DNA of 64,000 bases from Tragulus kanchil (taxonomy: Eukaryota > Chordata > Mammalia > Artiodactyla > Tragulidae). Below, one piece after another: positions 56,665-64,000 of the stretch. Both the position numbers and the translations under genes were made by a program. The notes beneath the pieces were generated by a model. That model saw only the letters and a list, made by a program, of their open reading frames with translations, did not search any database and was not told the DNA's origin. Location of the stretch: NCBI GenBank assembly GCA_022376925.1, contig JAIOJX010000025.1, forward strand, positions 6,045,141 to 6,109,140, in the 5' to 3' direction. Numbering within the stretch: position 1 is the stretch's first letter; every line of letters begins with the position of its first letter.

Positions 56665-57790
56665 ATACTAGGTTGTTATATAAAAAGGCTTATATTTTGT
56701 TGTAATTTTGCATCTGTATACCCTGTCACACTTGTTTTTACATCACAAAGCTCTATATTTCTTACCAACTAGACAAAAACCAGTAGGTCTCACACACTGA
56801 CTATAAAATTATATTTTTTCATGTTATTTAGTTTCCAAAGGTCATCACAATTCATCCCTATTTTATATAGTCATCAGTTTCTACTATATTGGCCCAGGAT
56901 GAATACAATAGTGATATATAAATGGCTTTATGATTTAATGAACTTTCTACCGCATAATTTTTTGTCTAGTGATTAAACTCCAACTCAGGAGAAAATATCT
57001 TTAATATTCATTCCAGATCAATATAATAAAAAATGGGAAATTATAAATGGGTGGCAACTCAGCTATTCTATATGATAATGAATTTCAAAAACATAGATAT
57101 TATATGTCATTATGGTTAATAGTATGCCTTTTGATTAAAAGCTCTCCATTACAATTGGAACACAAGAACTTCATTAAAGTCAATGGTTATATTAGTAGTA
57201 GAAAGAAAAGAAAAAAGTCCTACAGTTTTACTATAAATACATATACATTTTATTATAGAATTCTCACTTTTTATTTTCTTCTCCATAATGCTACTGTTAG
57301 CTACTATGGCCTTTGCCACTTTCACTGCAGCTATGTACGGCTGTCCAGGTTGTGCACTGCAGAACTGTAGGAAGTCCCATTTACATAGACTATCATGAAA
57401 AGCCCTTGGACTTGTGAAGTTCCCAGCCTGAGAAACTGCATATGGTATCCCTGGCTCCCAACTTCCACTCCATATTGGACTAAACTTCTGTTACCTCAGA
57501 ACTGAACTAAATGAGAAAACAATATAAGTATGGCTTGAAATTGGAATATAGCTCATCTTCAGCTTTTCTAGACAGATTCCAGTATATGGCATATTAACCA
57601 CTTAGAGTTATAGGTGTGTGTCATATGGAATTTTAAACACGTAGCAGACATTGCTGACTTTTGATTGTATGTGATGAGAACAGAAGTGGGATTATGATTA
57701 CAGGCCGGCTTGTTCAGCCCACTCCTGAGTGACCTCATGAGACTATAGGAACAAGAGGTAGAATGTATAGCAGATTCTGGAAAGAAAGAG
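56665..57790. other. AT-rich intergenic DNA, nothing recognised
   Basis: The 107-codon frame at 57047-57370 is unsupported by motif or context. Confidence 0.35.
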
Positions 57791-57791
57791 A

Positions 57792-60115
57792 AGCATGATA
57801 ATAATAATTATCATGGAAAAATAAGACCAAAGAGTATTCTTAGTTGTGAGTACTTTGTAAGTGACTTTTTAGTTTTTTTCCAGCACACTTAAAAGTGGGT
57901 GTTGAGGGCAACTCTGGCCTAAACTTGGAGTCTGACATTTAGTCACGGGGGAATACAACTCTGAGCTTTTGGTTTCCTCTGTCTGTCTGCCAGTGACATT
58001 TGAAACGTCTGCCTCGCAAACTCAACCTACAATAGTGGATGTGCATCTGCCCTTTGTAGTAGAATCACACAACTTTGTTGTTGCTGTTATAATACAGCTC
58101 TGCTGGAAGTTCTCATTTCTAACCCCAGGTGGAATACTGATGCTGAGACAGAACAGGAATAGAAGTCAGAACTGGGATCCATGCGTTTCTGCATTTGGAC
58201 ATTTTCTTTTTCTAAAGGAGCTCGATTTAACCCCCAGTGCATCACATTAGAGTTGTGTATGCAACACAACTTTATAGTACGTCCTCCCTGAGTACAAGTG
58301 AATGTATGTCAAGTAACATCCCCCCAAAGATCCCACGAAAATGTAAACATGAAAGTGCTGAATACAGCTGTGGTCTTACCATTCGCCTTGTGCTGCACAT
58401 CTGGTGGAAACTGGTCAGGAGCATACCACTGGTAGTCTGGCTGTGTGGAACAATAAAAAATTATTATAGCAATATGGGCTGCAAACCAAACATGGTCGTA
58501 CATTAAAAATATACCTACCCTATGTGACTTTTATTACACAGGCAACACAAAAGTGGTTTCTATTCAAACCTGTAGCCAATTTTGCCCACCCCTCCTATCT
58601 CCCTCATCAACGTTACCATCTCCCTGCCCTCTCCTAAGCTAGCATTTGTACCAATTTGTGATTCTGGCTTTTTTTTTTTTGAAATAGATGTGTTTTGGAT
58701 ATATGCAAAAATATAAACACATTTGCAAAACTTACTGTAACCCATAAATAAAACAAAAGAATTTATCATAAAAAAATACTATTTTAAAATCCTCACACAG
58801 GAGGTAACAGAAAGACCAAAACACAATGTAGAAGTTTAATGTTTTCCAGTGGTTCGAGGAAGAAATCTAAGCCATTACATGAGGACATGGCTTATACAGG
58901 CTCAGGATGGTAAAGTAGGGAAAATCTGTCCCTTTGTATTGTTCCTCTTGCAAGAAATAATAATTATCATGGAAAAATAAGACCAAAGAGTATTCTTAGT
59001 TGTGAGTACTTTGTAAGTGACTTTTTAGTTTTTTTCCAGCACACTTAAAAGTGGGTGTTGAGGGCAACTCTGGCCTAAACTTGGAGTCTGACATTTAGTC
59101 ACGGGGGAATACAACTCTGAGCTTTTGGTTTCCTCTGTCTGTCTGCCAGTGACATTTGAAACGTCTGCCTCGCAAACTCAACCTACAATAGTGGATGTGC
59201 ATCTGCCCTTTGTAGTAGAATCACACAACTTTGTTGTTGCTGTTATAATACAGCTCTGCTGGAAGTTCTCATTTCTAACCCCAGGTGGAATACTGATGCT
59301 GAGACAGAACAGGAATAGAAGTCAGAACTGGGATCCATGCGTTTCTGCATTTGGACATTTTCTTTTTCTAAAGGAGCTCGATTTAACCCCCAGTGCATCA
59401 CATTAGAGTTGTGTATGCAACACAACTTTATAGTACGTCCTCCCTGAGTACAAGTGAATGTATGTCAAGTAACATCCCCCCAAAGATCCCACGAAAATGT
59501 AAACATGAAAGTGCTGAATACAGCTGTGGTCTTACCATTCGCCTTGTGCTGCACATCTGGTGGAAACTGGTCAGGAGCATACCACTGGTAGTCTGGCTGT
59601 GTGGAACAATAAAAAATTATTATAGCAATATGGGCTGCAAACCAAACATGGTCGTACATTAAAAATATACCTACCCTATGTGACTTTTATTACACAGGCA
59701 ACACAAAAGTGGTTTCTATTCAAACCTGTAGCCAATTTTGCCCACCCCTCCTATCTCCCTCATCAACGTTACCATCTCCCTGCCCTCTCCTAAGCTAGCA
59801 TTTGTACCAATTTGTGATTCTGGCTTTTTTTTTTTTGAAATAGATGTGTTTTGGATATATGCAAAAATATAAACACATTTGCAAAACTTACTGTAACCCA
59901 TAAATAAAACAAAAGAATTTATCATAAACAAATACTATTTTAAAATCCTCACACAGGAGGTAACAGAAAGACCAAAACACAATGTAGAAGTTTAATGTTT
60001 TCCAGTGGTTCGAGGAAGAAATCTAAGCCATTACATGAGGACATGGCTTATACAGGCTCAGGATGGTAAAGTAGGGAAAATCTGTCCCTTTGTATTGTTC
60101 CTCTTGCAGAAATGA
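57792..60115. repeat. Adjacent 1.16 kb duplication (copies 57792-58957 and 58955-60112)
   Basis: The offset is 1156 and the copies are identical in all stretches compared except near the junction and one base at about 58772 versus 59928. No gene inside. Confidence 0.95.
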
Positions 60116-60270
60116 TTCTAAACTGCTTGGATGGTTTAGACTAGACAGGCAGTGAAGAGAGAGCACACCGGGATTCTTCTCTTGGGATTTTCTTCTACAT
60201 TTATACCAATTAAGAACAGATAGATATTGAATCCAGGAAACCTGTCAAATGAATTGCATTGAAATAAATA

Positions 60271-60475
60271 CAGACTTTCCAGGTGGCTCAAGTGGTAAAG
60301 AATCGCCAACCAATGCAGGACATGCAGGAGTTGCAGGAGATGCGGGTTTGATCCCTAGGTCGGGAAAATGCCCTGGAAGAGGAAATGGCAACTCACTCCA
60401 ATATTCTTGCCTGGGAAATTCCATGGACAGAGCAGCTTAGCAGGCTACAGCCTATAGGGCTGCAAAGAGTTGAAA
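60271..60475 (+). mobile_element. Bov-tA SINE
   Basis: CAGACTTTCCAGGTGGCTCA, AGTGGTAAAGAATCGCCAAC, GGTTTGATCCCTAGGTCGGG, GAGGAAATGGCAACTCACTC and CAAAGAGTTGAAAC form a full tRNA-headed Bov-tA. Confidence 0.87.
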
Positions 60476-61316
60476 CTATTTTGTTTATATTTTGAATTTC
60501 AAACTACAAGACCTGAATTTTACAAGACAAGGCCTGTAATTTCAAATTACAAGACCTAAATTTCAAAATACAAGTCCAAGCCAGAATCTTTGTATTTATT
60601 CACTTGGAACACAGTAGTCTCAGTTTTACCCACCCAGAAGGTTGGACTGTCTTCCTGCTACAAATGCTGATCCCTGCCTCCTCTGCCTCTCTCTTCAAGA
60701 CAGAGAGAATACAAACCTTTTGTTCTATTATTCAATTACCATTGGGAAACAACTCAGGAAAATTTTCTATTCAAACCTGTAGCCAATTTTGCCCACCCTC
60801 CTATCTCCCTCATCAACGTTACCATCTCCCTGCCCTCTCCTAAGCTAGCATTTGTACCAATTTGTGATTCTGGCTTTTTTTTGAAAGAGATGTGTTTTGG
60901 ATATATGCAAAAATATAAACACATTTGCAAAACTTACTGTAACCCATAAATAAAACAAAAGAATTTATCATAAACAAATACTATTTTAAAATCCTCACAC
61001 AGGAGGTAACAGAAAGACCAAAACACAATGTAGAAGTTTAATGTTTTCCAGTGGTTCGAGGAAGAAATCTAAGCCATTACATGAGGACATGGCTTATACA
61101 GGCTCAGGATGGTAAAGTAGGGAAAATCTGTCCCTTTGTATTGTTCCTCTTGCAGAAATGATTCTAAACTGCTTGGATGGTTTAGACTAGACAGGCAGTG
61201 AAGAGAGAGCACACCGGGATTCTTCTCTTGGGATTTTCTTCTACATTTATACCAATTAAGAACAGATAGATATTGAATCCAGGAAACCTGTCAAATGAAT
61301 TGCATTGAAATAAATA

Positions 61317-61521
61317 CAGACTTTCCAGGTGGCTCAAGTGGTAAAGAATCGCCAACCAATGCAGGAGATGCAGGAGTTGCAGGAGATGCGGGTTTGATCC
61401 CTAGGTCGGGAAAATGCCCTGGAAGAGGAAATGGCAACTCACTCCAATATTCTTGCCTGGGAAATTCCATGGACAGAGCAGCTTAGCAGGCTACAGCCTA
61501 TAGGGCTGCAAAGAGTTGAAA
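61317..61521 (+). mobile_element. Bov-tA SINE, duplicate copy
   Basis: Copy of the SINE at 60271-60475 at offset 1046, with one visible substitution (GGAGATGC for GGACATGC). Confidence 0.87.
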
Positions 61522-61819
61522 CTATTTTGTTTATATTTTGAATTTCAAACTACAAGACCTGAATTTTACAAGACAAGGCCTGTAATTTCAAATTACAAGA
61601 CCTAAATTTCAAAATACAAGTCCAAGCCAGAATCTTTGTATTTATTCACTTGGAACACAGTAGTCTCAGTTTTACCCACCCAGAAGGTTGGACTGTCTTC
61701 CTGCTACAAATGCTGATCCCTGCCTCCTCTGCCTCTCTCTTCAAGACAGAGAGAATACAAACCTTTTGTTCTATTATTCAATTACCATTGGGAAACAACT
61801 CAGGAAAATTTTCTCTAAC

Positions 61820-62885
61820 AGTGAGTCAATAGGGAGCATTTTACAGGGCCACCAGATCACTGAAATTAGCCCAAAAGTTCAGTTTCTGACAAGACTCTAA
61901 GAAATGCTGGTACAGTCTGACCTCACTTTACCCCCAGTCAGACACCTAGGCTCTTGGCTCCTTCTAGTCCACAAAAAAGCTAAAAGAGAAAATGAGATCA
62001 CCTCTGTTTTTCATTTCCTTGTTTATTTTCAGATGTCTTAAATAACACAAAGGATAAGTGACATGAGCCTCAACTCTATATTCCAGGACAGTTGCCAAAA
62101 GAAGGCGAATATATCACACGTTCACAAACACTACCACATGTCCTTTAATTCAGGCTTAGAAATAAGCATGCAACATGAAATATTCTTTTAAAATGAACTT
62201 TGGGAGTTTCTGTAATTTTTATTTGTATACCAAGATTTTGTTTAACTGAATACTGTTTGAAAATGTAGCCATAACACAACTTGGAATCTTATTTCAAAAA
62301 CAGACCTTTATTTGGTGATAAGTGTATGTCATCTGGACTGCCTTCTCTCTTGTAATTGACAGAAAAAGGCTGATGAGGTTTTACAGTAGGTGAATTTCTC
62401 CCTTCCTTCCATAAATAAAGACTTGAAGAAAATAGTCATTTTTACTCTAGGCAAACTTGAGTGACTTATTGGTTTTATAGTTAACTTTCCACAAGAATAT
62501 TTTCCCCAATTCCTTAACCTGTGAAAACTAACCTCCTTAGTAAATTTTATCTATGTTTTTCATATTATTAATTTCCTCCTATATTCTGATGAAAAATCCT
62601 GAATGATAGCTGTGTTTAGAGATATCCAGAGATGTTTCTAGTGAAAAGTAAAAAGTAAGTAAACAGGTAAAGAAAAAAATGGAGAAAGGAGAGCAGACAG
62701 AAGTAGCAACCAACAACACAGAAAGAACCAAATTCTCAGCTATGTGCTGTGTCACACCACAGTCAAATAAGAGATGCTCATTAAATTCTGACATCCTTCA
62801 GTCACCCAAAGAGTCATTATCTCCTCCCATGGGAAAAGGGCTTTTGAGTCACACTCAAACACAAAAGTGAGAAGTTCCAGGCAAC
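61820..62885. other. AT-rich intergenic DNA, nothing recognised
   Basis: About 1.1 kb without a recognisable repeat or gene. Confidence 0.35.
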
Positions 62886-62891
62886 TAAGAG

Positions 62892-63319
62892 TGCGGGGAG
62901 CTGCCCTGTTTCAAGGGGTTTCCTTTAAGGAAACATAGCCCTGGGAGCTGCCCTGGCAACAGGGGCTGATAACAGCATAGCTCTCTGTCCCGCCACCCCA
63001 GGTGTTGTGAAGAACACCTGGAGCCTCTTTACAGGGCTTGAGGGGCATTATGACCCAGAACCATTGTAATAACACACCAGGAGGTAACACCTAGTTTATG
63101 ATCGACACCTGGCCTAAAGCACGTGTACACAATTGCTTGTTGTGTGAAGTATAAAAGGTATGAGCGAATTCAATAAACTTGTCAGCAACTTGTCAGCAAC
63201 CTGTAGAGTTGTCTGCCTTCTTGCTGTCCCTCTCAACCCCATCTTTTCTGTCCTTCTTTCTTTTCTTAGCCTATCTGCCCCTCTCTTCAGGATCTGTTCG
63301 ACTGCCGGCTGGCCCGGCA
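62892..63319 (+). mobile_element. Solo endogenous-retrovirus LTR
   Basis: A 428 bp element starting TGCGGGGAGC and ending GGCCCGGCA, flanked by a 6 bp target duplication TAAGAG (62886-62891 and 63320-63325). It has TATAAAA at 63150-63156 and AATAAA at 63172-63177. A short tandem repeat (ACTTGTCAGCA twice) follows the AATAAA signal. No internal viral DNA. The 6 bp duplication and short LTR suit a class II (betaretrovirus-like) family. Confidence 0.85.
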
Positions 63320-63329
63320 TAAGAGAATC

Positions 63330-64000
63330 ATAAACTCCTTGAGTGTTCTCCTAGGAAAATTCCAGTTAAAATTTCAGATTCTTTGCATAATTAGAAATAT
63401 AGCTAATAATAACTAGGGGAAAAGTGTCTGAGCTAATCCAAAATGCAGAAGAACACATGATTTATTTCCTGTATAAAGATTCTATGCAGGTGAAATAGAG
63501 AAAAAATTCCAGGCCATGGGGAAGGGTGGGTGGACCATTCCCATGGAGAAGGAAAAGGAGGGTGTCTGGGGTCTGACTTCTTCAGGTTGACTGTCCAAAT
63601 CAATTCTGCTCACAAATCATTGCTCCACTGTCCAATTCATTTTGCCTGGGTAGACACAGCCATAGAAAATAACTTATGTGCGTCACTTTTTCTTGAATCC
63701 TTTAAGAATATCCTTTCCATTGGAAAATGTCAAAATCTATTTTGCACAGATGTAGCAATATTTGCAGTAGCTGAATATAAGTTTACAACTGAAAAAGAAT
63801 GTTTTGTTATATTCACTTTGCCTTTCTTTATACACAGAAGTGTCTTTGGTAGAGTCAGGTGTGCTATTAAAAATGACCCATACAAAATGTTATATGTCTG
63901 TTCGTGGAATTTTAGCTCAATTTTATACTTTTCAGTCAATGTATTCATACCTACTTGTCCTGTAGATACAATGTCCCAATGATAATAATAGTGTACGTTG
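63330..64000. other. AT-rich intergenic DNA, nothing recognised
   Basis: A 150-codon frame at 63530-63982 is open but has no recognisable domain, signal or splice context; chance cannot be excluded. Confidence 0.35.

Larger units (their letters stand above)
59713..61812. repeat. Adjacent 1.05 kb duplication (copies 59713-60769 and 60764-61815)
   Basis: The offset is about 1051 falling to 1046 after a shortened T-run. The copies join at a shared ATTTTCT. It overlaps the preceding pair, so the segment GTAGCCAATTTTGCCCACC occurs three times (58572, 59728, 60779). Confidence 0.95.

Noticed and set aside
1060..61815. Prokaryotic features (CRISPR arrays, operons, attachment sites)
   Set aside because: The regular ~1.1 kb duplications are not spaced short repeats, and everything else is mammalian nuclear DNA.
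63530..63982. 150-codon plus-strand frame in AT-rich DNA
   Set aside because: No recognisable domain or gene context; length alone is not decisive in a 64 kb window.

Overview
The window is nuclear DNA of a ruminant, most likely a bovid. It contains BovB (RTE) reverse-transcriptase sequence, Bov-A/Bov-tA SINEs, many CHR-type tRNA-derived cetartiodactyl SINEs, L1 3' ends and solo endogenous-retrovirus LTRs. No intact protein-coding gene was found. Nearly all open frames are short shadows inside repeats or GC-rich DNA. All identifications come from reading the sequence; no database search was possible.

Layout. 1-15.3 kb: repeat-rich DNA with degenerate telomere-like (CCCTAA-type) blocks at 3.8-4.3 and 6.7-6.9 kb, many SINEs, L1 pieces, a solo LTR nested in a SINE (11.4-11.9 kb) and a BovB fragment. 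15.3-26.7 kb: GC-rich, gene-poor low-copy DNA with an old tandem duplication (18.5-21.5 kb) whose two copies carry reciprocal SINE and LTR insertions. 26.7-28.9 kb: a 3'-terminal EEF1A1 processed pseudogene, present twice. 28.98-42.53 kb, minus strand: an intron-containing, frameshifted copy of SNRPA1 (U2 snRNP A'). Exons 1-8 are recognisable in order, with exon 1 in a CpG island (twice), exon 2 (three copies, one partial) and exon 3 (three copies). 43-45.3 kb: three divergent copies of an unidentified polypyrimidine-containing repeat plus L1 and SINE pieces. 45.3-64 kb: AT-rich intergenic DNA with L1, SINEs and a solo LTR (62.9-63.3 kb).

The most striking large-scale property is that about seventeen unrelated segments are each followed directly by a second copy of themselves, almost always about 1.05-1.16 kb long. 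The copies are often nearly identical internally but garbled at the abutting edges. One junction carries ambiguous N bases in the first 45 nt of the second copy. In several places the blocks fit a scheme of left flank, inserted patch made of left flank plus right flank, then right flank. This looks like unmerged contig or gap-patch overlaps rather than biology, so copy number, exon number and spacing here should not be trusted without long reads. The 18.5-21.5 kb pair is the exception: it diverges more and its copies have different transposon insertions, so it is probably a real duplication.
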